DNA of 64,000 bases. Origin: Aliivibrio sifiae (lineage in GTDB: Bacteria > Pseudomonadota > Gammaproteobacteria > Enterobacterales > Vibrionaceae). The notes under the pieces are model-generated. The model made no database searches. It was given only the letters and a program-made list of their open reading frames with translations, and was not told the origin of the DNA. Within the stretch, counting starts at the first letter, position 1; the number at the start of each line of letters is the position of its first letter. Positions 17,181 to 26,667 of the stretch are shown piece after piece. The stretch is taken from the NCBI RefSeq assembly GCF_002954705.1, contig NZ_MSCO01000002.1:360496-424495 (forward strand), written 5' to 3'. A program made the translations under genes and the position numbers.

Positions 17181-19259
17181 ATGGTTAGTGAGATAGAATT
17201 TAAGTTTGAAATCCTTGGAACAGAGCATGAATTTCGTGTCGAAAGCTTTAATGTAGTTGAAGAGTTGTCTAAGCCTTTTCATATCAACCTATCATTACTT
17301 TCACTTGATGCAGATATTACGTTTGATGAGTTAATTAGAAAACCAGCACTGCTTAATGTTTTTGGTCAAGGGGTTGGCGTTGCTCGTCAATTTCATGGTG
17401 TGGTTAATGAAGTTCGTTATCTAGGTGAAGGGCGTCGCTTTTCTCGTTATCAAGTGGTTCTGGTTCCACAATTATGGTTTTTAACACAGCGTCAAGACTG
17501 TCGTATTTTCCAAGATAAGTCTGTTATTAATATAGTTACAGAAGTACTTGATGAAGCTTCAGTGACTGATTATCGTTTTGATACATCAGGAATATATTCA
17601 CCTAAAGAGTATGTTCTTCAATACAGAGAGAGTGATTGCCAATTTGTTCAACGATTACTTGCTGAGCATGGACTGTGGTATTACTTCGAACACTCTAGCG
17701 CAAACCATACTATGGTTATTGTGGATAAAAATGATGCAATTGCAGAGCTGATTAATACTCCTTTAAACTCTTCTTACGTTGGACCTATTGTTTATCAGGC
17801 CGAAGGGGGAGGGAATGCAGATAGAGAGCATATTTTTGAATTAGAATCAGTGAATCGTGTTCGTACTGGTCAAGTTACCTATACTGATTACAACTATGAG
17901 CAACCTCGTATTCCTCAAAAAATGGGGACGGCTGGTTCGATCGATAATGATCTCGCTTATTTTGACTTTCCAGGGCGCTATGTAGAACCAAGCCAAGGAC
18001 AAATTCGCTCTGATGAATTAATGGCTGAAAGCGTGGTAGATAATCATCAGATTGAAGCTGTTAGTAGCGTTATGCGTTTAACACCAGGGTATAGTTTTAT
18101 ATTAAATAAGCACCCAAGAGCAGCGCTTAATCGTGATTATACTATTTTATCAGTGACACACAGTGGTTATGATCCGCAAGTGCATGAAGATGAAGCCAGT
18201 GGTATGCCTACCACGTATCAAAACCAATTTAGTTGTTTACCACGTGATATTGAATTTAAAGCGCCTAAGCTCCCTGCGCCAATTGTTGATGGCCCTCAAA
18301 CCGCTGTTGTTGTTGGTCCTAATGGTGAGGAGATTTACACAGATAAATTAGGCCGTATTAAGGTCCAATTCCATTGGGATCGTTATGGCAATAATGATGA
18401 AAACTCTGGTTGTTGGATCCGCGTAAGTCAATCAATGGCAGCGCCAACATGGGGTGCTGTGTATTTGCCTCGTATCGGACATGAAGTAGTGGTGGCCTTT
18501 TTAGAAGGGGATCCTGATCGTCCATTAGTGACAGGGGCGGTTTATAATGGGTTACATTATCCTCCATACTCTTTGCCTGAGAATAAAACACGAACAACAT
18601 TTAGAACGCAAACCCATAAGGGAACGGGTTATAACGAACTAAGCTTTGAAGATGAAGCGAATCAGGAAGAGGTTCACATTCATGCTCAAAAAGACATGTC
18701 GACAAAGGTGCTTAACAACCGCTTTAGAACCATTGGCCAAGACGAGTTCTTAACCGTAGATCGTAATCAAACTAATGAGATTAAGGGCGATCATAAAGAA
18801 ACCATTGAAGGCCATAAGACTACGCAAGTAAATAGTACGTTTACCGAAACGGTAGAGCAAGATGTCACGGTTAAATACAACGCAAACGAACAGCAATCGG
18901 TGACCAATAACTCAACGTTAGATATTGGTGATAACCGCACCACGACAATTGGTAAAAATGACGATTTAAGCGTTACTGAAAACAGCAACCTATCGGTAGG
19001 AGAATCACGAACAAGTGATGTTTCAGCGGATGACAATCAAACGGTTGGTGGTAACTTAACGGTTTCAGTTCAAGGTAATACGTCTTATAAATCAGATGCT
19101 TCAACTCAAATTATCAGCGGTAGTAAGATTGTATTGCAAACTGGAAGCTCATCCTTAGTTATGAGCAGCGATGGCACAATTAAGCTATCAGGCAATGCGA
19201 TTACTATTGAAGGTTCAAATACCGTAACAGTGAAAGGTGGCAAGGTTGCAGTTAACTAA
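17181..19259 (+). CDS. vgrG: VgrG (TssI) spike protein
   Basis: A 692-residue trimeric spike. The N-terminal gp27-like part holds YRESDCQFVQRLLAEHGLWYYF; the OB-fold/gp5 part holds KVQFHWDRYG and GCWIRVSQ; from about residue 490 onward are short TxxV/NxT repeats of a beta-helix needle. It ends at the needle (VKGGKVAVN), so it is not an evolved VgrG with a toxin tail; cargo must bind it directly or through adaptors. The DUF6484, DUF2169 and other genes that follow are such adaptor-type genes. AGGTAAA precedes the ATG. Its 3' end overlaps the next gene. Confidence 0.97.
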   Translation: MVSEIEFKFEILGTEHEFRVESFNVVEELSKPFHINLSLLSLDADITFDELIRKPALLNVFGQGVGVARQFHGVVNEVRYLGEGRRFSRYQVVLVPQLWFLTQRQDCRIFQDKSVINIVTEVLDEASVTDYRFDTSGIYSPKEYVLQYRESDCQFVQRLLAEHGLWYYFEHSSANHTMVIVDKNDAIAELINTPLNSSYVGPIVYQAEGGGNADREHIFELESVNRVRTGQVTYTDYNYEQPRIPQKMGTAGSIDNDLAYFDFPGRYVEPSQGQIRSDELMAESVVDNHQIEAVSSVMRLTPGYSFILNKHPRAALNRDYTILSVTHSGYDPQVHEDEASGMPTTYQNQFSCLPRDIEFKAPKLPAPIVDGPQTAVVVGPNGEEIYTDKLGRIKVQFHWDRYGNNDENSGCWIRVSQSMAAPTWGAVYLPRIGHEVVVAFLEGDPDRPLVTGAVYNGLHYPPYSLPENKTRTTFRTQTHKGTGYNELSFEDEANQEEVHIHAQKDMSTKVLNNRFRTIGQDEFLTVDRNQTNEIKGDHKETIEGHKTTQVNSTFTETVEQDVTVKYNANEQQSVTNNSTLDIGDNRTTTIGKNDDLSVTENSNLSVGESRTSDVSADDNQTVGGNLTVSVQGNTSYKSDASTQIISGSKIVLQTGSSSLVMSSDGTIKLSGNAITIEGSNTVTVKGGKVAVN

Positions 19260-19740
19260 CTCTATCGAAGTTACTGACATTCTAGACAATACTTCGCAAG
19301 CTGAATCATCAGCTTGCGTTCCTCGTTTTGGTAAAGTCATTTCTTTGCACCCAACATTGGGTGATCGTCTTTATGTTGAATTTGATGGTCTGGCTCTAGG
19401 TACCTCGGTTCTTGCCAAAATAGGACGACAATTTAGAAAGTCTGAATTAGAAACAGCAATTGAAAGCGGCCTAACGTGCCGAATTGAGTTTCTTAATGGT
19501 GATCTTTCACTTCCTGTGCTTACAGACATTTTTTTCTCATTATTAGATGATGACCAGCCGATGATTTTAAGAGCTAAATCGTTAACTATTGAAACCGAAG
19601 ATGAGTTAATTCTTAAAAGTGGTGAGACAAAAACCAGATACAGTGGTCGAGATGGGCGAGTAACTACTAATGCGAAATACATTACTTCGCAAGCAGAGAA
19701 GGCCCAAAAAATTCAGGGCTCAACGATCGCCATTAATTAG
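19237..19740 (+). CDS. DUF6484-like VgrG-associated protein
   Basis: A protein of about 167 residues whose conserved core CVPRFGKVISLHPTLGDRLYVEFDGLALGTSVLAKIG resembles the OB-like fold of DUF6484 proteins found next to vgrG. The C-terminal part (MILRAKSLTIETEDELILKSG) has beta-helix-like repeats reminiscent of a VgrG needle tip, which hints that it stacks on or near VgrG. The frame opens at GTG 19237; TTG 19246 has a better-placed AAAGG and may be the true start. Either way it overlaps vgrG, so translation is coupled. Confidence 0.7.
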   Translation: MARLQLTNSIEVTDILDNTSQAESSACVPRFGKVISLHPTLGDRLYVEFDGLALGTSVLAKIGRQFRKSELETAIESGLTCRIEFLNGDLSLPVLTDIFFSLLDDDQPMILRAKSLTIETEDELILKSGETKTRYSGRDGRVTTNAKYITSQAEKAQKIQGSTIAIN

Positions 19741-19748
19741 AGTGATGT

Positions 19749-21068
19749 ATGAATCAATATCGTTATTTAGTTGAAGATGTAAAAAACGCCTTATCTGATA
19801 TGGATAAAGCCGCAGCCTATGCGATTATCAAACAATCTCAAGAAGCATTGAGTGAATTTTCAACAGCTAAGGTTGAATTTTTACAAAATAAAGCGCTCTT
19901 AGCTGCTGAAAGTATGTCGTTTTGCATTAAACAGCAATACCGTTTTCATCAACAAGGATATCCTTCTTTAAGTGTTGATTATTTATCGCTACTACAAACA
20001 CAACTAGCGTCTTTTTTATCTGTTTTTATTGCCTTGCACCGTATATCTCCTGCATTTGTATACTGTATCTATGATGAATTTCCAGAAGTCTTAGCTTGGT
20101 TATGTTTGGATGAGTCGCTTAAACAAGAAGACAAAAAAACGACCTTGATAGGGCTTTCTATCATTGATGATCTTGATGATGGCTTAGGCATGGGATTGCT
20201 ACTTCGTTCAAATACTTCTGGTTTAGACAAAATATTAGCAAGGTTGGTAGAAGGGAAATCCAAAGCAAGTGAGGGTTACGTTCGTTGTTTAGTTTTGAGG
20301 CAGCGTGTGAGTGTATCTTTAATTAAACATTGGCTATCAATGTCATTTCTTCCTGAAGAATACTTACACTCCCAGCTTGCATTGTCTAATGTAGACAGCA
20401 GCATCGAATGGTTAGCTCAAGGACGATCCTATGATCTTACTTTATTTGAACAATTGGTGCTTAAAGAGGATAGAGCGACTTGGTTTCGTCAACAATATTC
20501 ATCGGATTCATTACCCTCAGAAGAGATTGCGATTTATGCAATGCTGCTGAATTTGAAAGAGTTCAGTGAATTTGATATTCAACATGCTCATGCACCATTT
20601 CATCTTATGCTGTCTGGTGAAACCGCGTTAGTCGCTGATATTGTTTCTTATATGAGTTCACTTGATGAAATTGAAGGAATGCCATGGTGTGAGGCATTAT
20701 TTACTGTATATGGAGAGCGTTTGCCATTATTGCCATCAGCGATTGGAAGTAGTATGGATTGGGAGCATGCATTGTCGTTATTTAATCAATGGATTGATGA
20801 AGAAAAGCATGACAGTCATTATCCATTAAGATTGGGCCAACGTTTATCTTTTGATTCTTCAATTGAAGCCTTAAAAAGCCCAGAGATAAGTGCGAATTTT
20901 CGAACTTGGTTATGGCGTGAAGTATGTATATTAAGCCGTGTTCATTTTCATTGGCATCCTCAATTGAGTGTTCAGCAGCAATCACGTTTACTCGATAATA
21001 TTAGTCATATTGATCTTGTCCGCGAACGTTTTAATTTGAGAGGAAAACATGCAGCTTTGGGATATTGA
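19749..21068 (+). CDS. TIGR02270-like T6SS-associated protein
   Basis: A 439-residue, probably cytoplasmic, helix-rich protein with repeated leucine-rich helices such as FLSVFIALHRISPAFVY and VRCLVLRQRVSVSLIKHWLS, which suggest HEAT-like repeats. The context (after vgrG and before DUF2169) fits the TIGR02270 family of vgrG-linked proteins. The family name is assigned from context and general character, so it is tentative. It starts 8 bases after the DUF6484 gene and overlaps the DUF2169 gene by 20 bases, so the cassette is one tightly coupled unit. Confidence 0.6.
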   Translation: MNQYRYLVEDVKNALSDMDKAAAYAIIKQSQEALSEFSTAKVEFLQNKALLAAESMSFCIKQQYRFHQQGYPSLSVDYLSLLQTQLASFLSVFIALHRISPAFVYCIYDEFPEVLAWLCLDESLKQEDKKTTLIGLSIIDDLDDGLGMGLLLRSNTSGLDKILARLVEGKSKASEGYVRCLVLRQRVSVSLIKHWLSMSFLPEEYLHSQLALSNVDSSIEWLAQGRSYDLTLFEQLVLKEDRATWFRQQYSSDSLPSEEIAIYAMLLNLKEFSEFDIQHAHAPFHLMLSGETALVADIVSYMSSLDEIEGMPWCEALFTVYGERLPLLPSAIGSSMDWEHALSLFNQWIDEEKHDSHYPLRLGQRLSFDSSIEALKSPEISANFRTWLWREVCILSRVHFHWHPQLSVQQQSRLLDNISHIDLVRERFNLRGKHAALGY

Positions 21069-22029
21069 ACAACAGGACTTATACGCTTTAAAAGGCCGAT
21101 TCCAACGTGATCGCCAAGGCCATGAGGTGTGGGTGCTAAGTATGAAAAGAGCATGGACTTGGTTAGAAGGGCGATGGGTAGAAGAAGAAGCACCTGCGAT
21201 TATCAATGATGACCCTATTTATGCTGGTGACGCAGGTTTTTCTGCCATGATTTCAGATCATGACTTCCCAATACATAAAAAAAATACCGATGTGTTGGTG
21301 TATGGAAAAGCAAAAACATACACTAAAAAACCGATGAGCAGTCATACTTGTCGTTTGTTAATTGACGAACATATTGATAAATCATTAATCATTATTGGTG
21401 AGCGACAATGGATAGATCATAGTGGCAGTTTAACGGTTTCGTCAGCAAAACCTTTCATTGAGAGAGAGATTGATTATACCAATGCTATTGGAGGGGATGA
21501 GAGAAACCGTCTTGGATCAGGCATTGCTGATACGAATGAAGAACTCGCCAGTATGAAAGTGCCTTCTGTATTTTATGTGGGGCAAAATTGGCAAGCGAAC
21601 AGCAATAAAGTTCAAGTGGCAGGCTTTGGTCCTTTACCTCCTTTTTTCTCTGAACGAAGCCGATGGGCTGGAACATTTGATGAGAGATGGCAGGAAGAGC
21701 GTCGTCCTTTGTGGCCAATTGATTTTGATGACAGGTTCTACCAATCGGCACCTCACGATCAGCAATGTAAAGGTTATCTTATTGGCGGAGAACGTTTAAT
21801 GGTGAGTGGGTTTTGTCATGATGATGCCTTGTCATTTCGAATTCCTACAGAGAAATATCAAGCGACAGTCACCTTTCAAGATAAAGAAGAGATCTCGCTA
21901 ATGCCTATATACACAGTTTGGATTGATGCGAATAAAAAACGAGTAGAAGTGATTTATACAGCCTCTTTTCATTGTCAGGATCGTGAACATTTACTTACAT
22001 CATCTCGTCTAGAGGAAGTGTCATCATGA
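21049..22029 (+). CDS. DUF2169 domain protein, T6SS effector chaperone/adaptor type
   Basis: This 326-residue protein has typical DUF2169 features: AKTYTKKPMSSHTCRLLI, a GERQWI strand, IDYTNAIGGDERN, GFGPLPPFFSERSRWAGTFDERWQEERRPLWPIDFDDRFYQSAPHDQQ. In characterised systems DUF2169 proteins load PAAR-linked effectors onto VgrG. Here no PAAR or effector gene follows in the cassette, so its client is missing or lies elsewhere. It overlaps both neighbours (20 bases and 4 bases). Confidence 0.85.
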   Translation: MQLWDIEQQDLYALKGRFQRDRQGHEVWVLSMKRAWTWLEGRWVEEEAPAIINDDPIYAGDAGFSAMISDHDFPIHKKNTDVLVYGKAKTYTKKPMSSHTCRLLIDEHIDKSLIIIGERQWIDHSGSLTVSSAKPFIEREIDYTNAIGGDERNRLGSGIADTNEELASMKVPSVFYVGQNWQANSNKVQVAGFGPLPPFFSERSRWAGTFDERWQEERRPLWPIDFDDRFYQSAPHDQQCKGYLIGGERLMVSGFCHDDALSFRIPTEKYQATVTFQDKEEISLMPIYTVWIDANKKRVEVIYTASFHCQDREHLLTSSRLEEVSS

Positions 22030-22967
22030 ATCAACGGTATGGACAATTTGTTCTTGATAGTGAAATCGCCACATCAACGGGCATGAATGTAGAACTTGCC
22101 ATTGCCGTTGCTAAAGCCGATATTGATCGTTTTTCAACCTATGAAAATGATGGTGATAAATACACCATTGCTGAACTTGATTATATAAAAGCGGATGACT
22201 TATTTGAAAAAACAAAGCAATTGCTCATTGAAGTATTGGTTCCGGTATTAGAACGATTACACATTTCATTAAAGCCATTACCATTACTGCTTTCTATTCC
22301 AGCTTCGCTTTCTCGTCACGATATTCGAGACTGGTTGAGTGAGAGCGAATACAGTGCGTATTTATCTAATATCACTATAAGTAAACATCAAGGCAATTTA
22401 TTTATGGCTGAATGTTTACAAAGTTTAGATGAGCCAGATGCTGTCCTATGTATCGCTATTGATAGTCCGCTTAGCGAGATAGAGAGTTTAATTGAAAATA
22501 GACAAGTTATGAGTGCGAAAAATCCGTGGGGTATGGTCCCAAGTGAAGGGGCGGCAGGGATGGTATTAACAAAACGTAATGTCATAGACACATTAAAGAT
22601 AACGCCTCAATCCCAACTTATGTATATGGGGTTTGATAAAGCATCAACAGATCGAAGAGGGTGTTCTCGTCTAATTAGACAAGCGTGTAACTCACATTCT
22701 AACCTAGGTGTTGTGTATAGCGATATGACGAATCAACGTGCTCATGTTGAAGATTATGGTTTTGCTATTGGCGCAAGAAGTGAAGCATTACCAAATGCGC
22801 AGCAAGTAAATTTAACTAATGAATATTGGGGTACATTAGGTGGGGCCTCGGGCATTGCGACTATAGCATCAATGAATTATCTTCATGACAGTAATTCTCT
22901 GGCGAGTTTATTTTTGTTTGACCAATTTAATACTCGCTCATTATTAATATTCAAACCGATAAAATAA
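22026..22967 (+). CDS. Thiolase-fold (ketosynthase-like) T6SS-associated protein
   Basis: A 313-residue protein resembling a degenerate beta-ketoacyl-synthase fold, for example NPWGMVPSEGAAGMVLTKR and the C-terminal YWGTLGGASGIATIASM, where true enzymes have a G-x-x-GxAG-type segment. The active-site cysteine context of ketosynthases is not evident, so catalysis is doubtful. Such proteins recur beside DUF2169 in T6SS clusters; the role is unknown. It starts with an ATGA overlap with the previous gene and ends this operon; a 156-base gap follows. Confidence 0.65.
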   Translation: MNQRYGQFVLDSEIATSTGMNVELAIAVAKADIDRFSTYENDGDKYTIAELDYIKADDLFEKTKQLLIEVLVPVLERLHISLKPLPLLLSIPASLSRHDIRDWLSESEYSAYLSNITISKHQGNLFMAECLQSLDEPDAVLCIAIDSPLSEIESLIENRQVMSAKNPWGMVPSEGAAGMVLTKRNVIDTLKITPQSQLMYMGFDKASTDRRGCSRLIRQACNSHSNLGVVYSDMTNQRAHVEDYGFAIGARSEALPNAQQVNLTNEYWGTLGGASGIATIASMNYLHDSNSLASLFLFDQFNTRSLLIFKPIK

Positions 22968-23000
22968 TATTATTTGTGTGGTGGCGTTTTTTCTATATTT

Positions 23001-23025
23001 CTAGGCACTTTAACTAAAAGCCTAG
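23001..23025. repeat. Inverted repeat in the kinase-operon leader
   Basis: CTAGGC and GCCTAG enclose 13 bases. The loop contains ACTTTAACTAAA, which also occurs in the promoter region of the TasL-like gene. It could be a regulator site or a weak hairpin; no T-run follows. Confidence 0.45.
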
Positions 23026-23123
23026 CGATAGTGTTCGTTTTGTTTTACAGTATTGAAAAACCATACACTAACTCATTAAAATCAAGCCTCATTAATTCGG
23101 TTTGGTATTAAAGAGAATAATAA

Positions 23124-25091
23124 GTGTCTAAACAGCAGGGATCAGCTAACGAATTTATTAATCAGTTAGTTGTAAAAGCGATCGAAAAAAAGAAAAAATA
23201 TGAGCAAGCATTGGCTGAAAAAAATAAGCCAAGGTTGGAGCATGTATTATTTTCACAATTCGATGTATTAGATACGATTGAATCTAAAAATACCAAAACG
23301 ACGTTATATCATCTAGCTAAAAAAGGTGAACCAGAGAAACAGATCTGTTGTAAGGTATTGAATGAAAACGCGCCAGAGTACGCTTGTTCAATGTTTATAG
23401 CCGAAGCAACGCACCTTGAAATATCACAACATCCAAGCATTGCTGAATTTATTAAACTGGGTAATGAATTCGATCGTCCTTATTTTATGTATAAATGGGT
23501 TCAAGGTGAATCTTTATCTGAAAAACTTTCTCGACACGGTAATAAAGGCTTTCGTCATGACCATGTTGCTTGGTTAATATATCAATTAGCAGGTGCATTA
23601 GAATATATGCACACCAAGGGTGTGTGTCATTTAGATATCAAACCTTCTAATATTATTGTGTGCGAAGATGATGGTATTAGGCTTATTGATTTTGGGGCTG
23701 CACAATATTCAGGAGAAGGTAAAGAATATTCTGAAGCAAGCTTATCTTATGCGTCCCCATTATTTTTAGAAACAGGAAAGTCCGATCCTCAAGACGATGT
23801 TTATTCAATGGCAATACTGACGTGTTGCTTATTTATTGGGTATACAGAAAACTCTGATTGGAAAGCAATTCTCACGCAACGAAAAAGACCGCACCAGATA
23901 CCAAAGTCAGTATGGCTATTATTACGCCTAATTGTAACAAAACCGCGAGGCCATAAATTAACACCGATTGCTTTTGCTCAAGCATTAGCAAAAATTGATA
24001 TTGATGCGATGCGTACCAATAATCACGCGCCAATTTTCACGCGATTACGCAATGCCGATTTGGTATTACGAAAAGAAAACAGCTTTGAGCCTTTGCGTCT
24101 TGGGATGTTTAAGTATTTAGAAGTGGCGTTAATTGCTAGTGTTTTGGTTATTACTGGTGTAATGCTATCCAGTTATTTATTGCCACAAACAGCGCCTGTG
24201 ATCGGAACATCAAAAATAAAACCCGCACAAATGGCCGCTTTCCTAATAAAACCGCCATGGGAAATCACTAACGCGTTAGACGACAATGAAGGCGATTTAT
24301 TAGCATTAGCACCTTATCGAGAAGCGGTTGATGTTAAAAATAATCAAATTGAGTTTTGGTATAACAAAGAAAAAGACAATTTAATAAAGAGACGTGAAAG
24401 TGAAGAGCGTCAAAGACAAGAGCTCAGCTCGATAAGAAAAGACATGGTTGCTCTGAATGACCATCTTAACCGTAATGCAGTTATCTCCTCTTCTGTGAAC
24501 CGACGTCTAAGTAAATTAATGAAAGGGTTAAATAACCTAATGCTAGAACGTCAGAAATACACTTATTCACTGGGCAAAGAAGATCAAGCTTTAGCCGATA
24601 TTATAATGTCTGGTGATTCAAAAGACGTAGAGAAATATTTACGTACTGAGTGGGTGAAAACACAAGCAGAATCTTATTTTTATGCTTATGTACTTCCACA
24701 AGAAATTCTAAATAAAGTGTTTGAATCTGTAAATAAAAACGCTGAGAACCATTTCTACTCGAAAGCGATTGATGAAATAAATCAAACCATCGCGCTTTTT
24801 GGCGATACAGTAGAACTGACCTCTAAAAGAACAGAACTAATAATAGACCGCAGTGAATATGTGCTCTTTGGTACGGTGACTGGTGAGTTAATGTTCAAAA
24901 GCGATAAGCTTAATACAGCACTATCAGACTTGCATGAAAACGCGCCATCTCGCTTCAAAGAAGTGTCACTGTTATTAAAAAATCTAGCAAGAGAGTCGCT
25001 TGAACAAAGCTTTCAGCAAGATGTTCCCGCTGAAGGTGCACTTGAGATAGAGAAAGCCTTAAATGCTTATCAAAAACAGGTAACACTCTAA
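23124..25091 (+). CDS. T6SS Ser/Thr protein kinase (PpkA/Stk type)
   Basis: A 655-residue protein starting at GTG. The kinase domain covers about residues 45-300: lysine K77 in CCKVL, catalytic loop HLDIKPSN (169-176; Asp171) and DFG at 189-191. HRD is HLD here, but the catalytic Asp is kept. One membrane segment (YLEVALIASVLVITGVMLSS, about 330-350) is followed by a periplasmic, partly coiled-coil region of about 300 residues with no known domain. In other systems such kinases phosphorylate the FHA protein to trigger assembly; the FHA protein here is encoded at 47883-49310. It overlaps tssA by one base. No PppA-type phosphatase gene is visible. Confidence 0.9.
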   Translation: MSKQQGSANEFINQLVVKAIEKKKKYEQALAEKNKPRLEHVLFSQFDVLDTIESKNTKTTLYHLAKKGEPEKQICCKVLNENAPEYACSMFIAEATHLEISQHPSIAEFIKLGNEFDRPYFMYKWVQGESLSEKLSRHGNKGFRHDHVAWLIYQLAGALEYMHTKGVCHLDIKPSNIIVCEDDGIRLIDFGAAQYSGEGKEYSEASLSYASPLFLETGKSDPQDDVYSMAILTCCLFIGYTENSDWKAILTQRKRPHQIPKSVWLLLRLIVTKPRGHKLTPIAFAQALAKIDIDAMRTNNHAPIFTRLRNADLVLRKENSFEPLRLGMFKYLEVALIASVLVITGVMLSSYLLPQTAPVIGTSKIKPAQMAAFLIKPPWEITNALDDNEGDLLALAPYREAVDVKNNQIEFWYNKEKDNLIKRRESEERQRQELSSIRKDMVALNDHLNRNAVISSSVNRRLSKLMKGLNNLMLERQKYTYSLGKEDQALADIIMSGDSKDVEKYLRTEWVKTQAESYFYAYVLPQEILNKVFESVNKNAENHFYSKAIDEINQTIALFGDTVELTSKRTELIIDRSEYVLFGTVTGELMFKSDKLNTALSDLHENAPSRFKEVSLLLKNLARESLEQSFQQDVPAEGALEIEKALNAYQKQVTL

Positions 25092-26644
25092 TGGCAATGA
25101 ATTTTGATATTGAGACACTTTTAAAACCGATCAATGAAACGTCTCCCTCTGGTGAAGAAGCGAAATATGAATTCTGTTATGAGCTAATGGAATTTGAGAT
25201 CAAAAAGTTTGGTTCATTGTTTGGTGAAACGGTTGATTGGAAAATTGTTGAAGCGAACGCAACTGAAGTATTAACCACTTATAGTAAAGATTTAAAAGCC
25301 ATTTGTTACTTAACTCGAGCGCTGATCGAAAGAAAAGGGTTTGACGGGTTTAAAACCGGACTCTCGTTACTTTTACAAAGTTTAACGACGTTTAGTGATG
25401 GATTATATCCACGACGAAAGCGAGCGAGAGACGGTGCAATAGAATGGTTTATTTCTCAAATTGAAAGTGTATTACCAAAATTAAATACTGCGGCAGTGTC
25501 GTGGGAGCAAGGGTCGGTGTGTTTAACCTTAATTTCTGAGATTGATGATAAATATAAAGATGCATTTTCAGACTCAGATGTAGAGTTCTTTGTTGTTCGT
25601 TCTGCGGTTAACGCCATTATGGAGCGTTTACCACAAACTGGAGAGGGGACGATAACGCCTGTTGTTCAAGACTTGAAGCAACCAGATGTGGTTGAGACGG
25701 TTATTGAGAAAACACCTAAAACGGTGATTCCAACACCGGTGACGGCAGTAGTAAAAAAACCAGAAGCGGTTAGACAAGAAGTCGATATAGATACGGATTT
25801 TTCAAGCCCTAGCGCATCAAAAAGAACATTAAAAAAAGTCGCTGAGTTTATGCTGCACTCTAATATCGGTGCTTCTTTAGCTTATCGTTTACATCGTTAT
25901 TCTACATGGTGTGATGTGGATGAATTACCTCCACACGATAATGAGAAAAAAACACCGATAAGTTTAGCTGTATCACAAGATCAGCTTTCTGAATATAAAG
26001 AAAAATCAAAGCAAGAAACCGATCCTGAAGTGATCAAACGTCTTGAAAAAACCTTGACGGATGCACCTTTTTGGCTAAGTGGTCATCATCTTATGTATCT
26101 GATGTTGAATAATTTGGGTCATGATTCTGCGGCTGAAGCAGTAAAACAAGAAACGGTATTATTCACTCAAGAGTTAAGTGGCGTTGAAGAGTTAATGTTC
26201 GCTAATTCAGTGCCTTTTGCTGATGAAGCAACCCTTAAATGGCTGACACCACGCACTGCGATTACCCCCGCGGCGTTGGTGCCAATGCCTTTTGAATTAA
26301 CAGATGAGGAAACCTTATCTGAAGGTGATATTACCTTAGCGACATTAGGTGATTATGTTTCCACCATTGCCCAAGGTTTAGCGACTGATACGTCTGGACG
26401 TGGGCAGTTTATGTTGCAATTGAAATTAATAAAAGCGTACCACCTCGTAGGCTTGTTTCCTTTGTGCTTACCTCACATTGAAAAAATATGGGCGATAAGA
26501 GAAGAAATAAATTTAATGAGTTGGGAGCCTCATTTATGTAATCAGCTTGATACGTTGGTTGAGAAAACAATGACGGAAATGTATCCATCTAAGGATTTGG
26601 TTCCTGAAAAGTACCAACAATGGCTAACCATTAATAACAAATAA
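25091..26644 (+). CDS. tssA: TssA, T6SS baseplate/sheath-priming protein
   Basis: A 517-residue protein. The N-terminal ImpA domain is clear (PINETSPSGEEAKYE, then WKIVEANATEVLTTYSKDLKAICYL, GLYPRRKRARDGAIEWF). A proline-rich linker at about 200-245 leads to a C-terminal VasJ-like region with HHLMYLML and WLTPRT. TssA links the membrane complex, baseplate and growing sheath. A second ImpA-domain protein (VasL) is encoded at 35886-37175, a pairing also found in V. cholerae. Confidence 0.9.
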   Translation: MAMNFDIETLLKPINETSPSGEEAKYEFCYELMEFEIKKFGSLFGETVDWKIVEANATEVLTTYSKDLKAICYLTRALIERKGFDGFKTGLSLLLQSLTTFSDGLYPRRKRARDGAIEWFISQIESVLPKLNTAAVSWEQGSVCLTLISEIDDKYKDAFSDSDVEFFVVRSAVNAIMERLPQTGEGTITPVVQDLKQPDVVETVIEKTPKTVIPTPVTAVVKKPEAVRQEVDIDTDFSSPSASKRTLKKVAEFMLHSNIGASLAYRLHRYSTWCDVDELPPHDNEKKTPISLAVSQDQLSEYKEKSKQETDPEVIKRLEKTLTDAPFWLSGHHLMYLMLNNLGHDSAAEAVKQETVLFTQELSGVEELMFANSVPFADEATLKWLTPRTAITPAALVPMPFELTDEETLSEGDITLATLGDYVSTIAQGLATDTSGRGQFMLQLKLIKAYHLVGLFPLCLPHIEKIWAIREEINLMSWEPHLCNQLDTLVEKTMTEMYPSKDLVPEKYQQWLTINNK

Positions 26645-26667
26645 ATAGATGAAAATAAGGAAGAATT

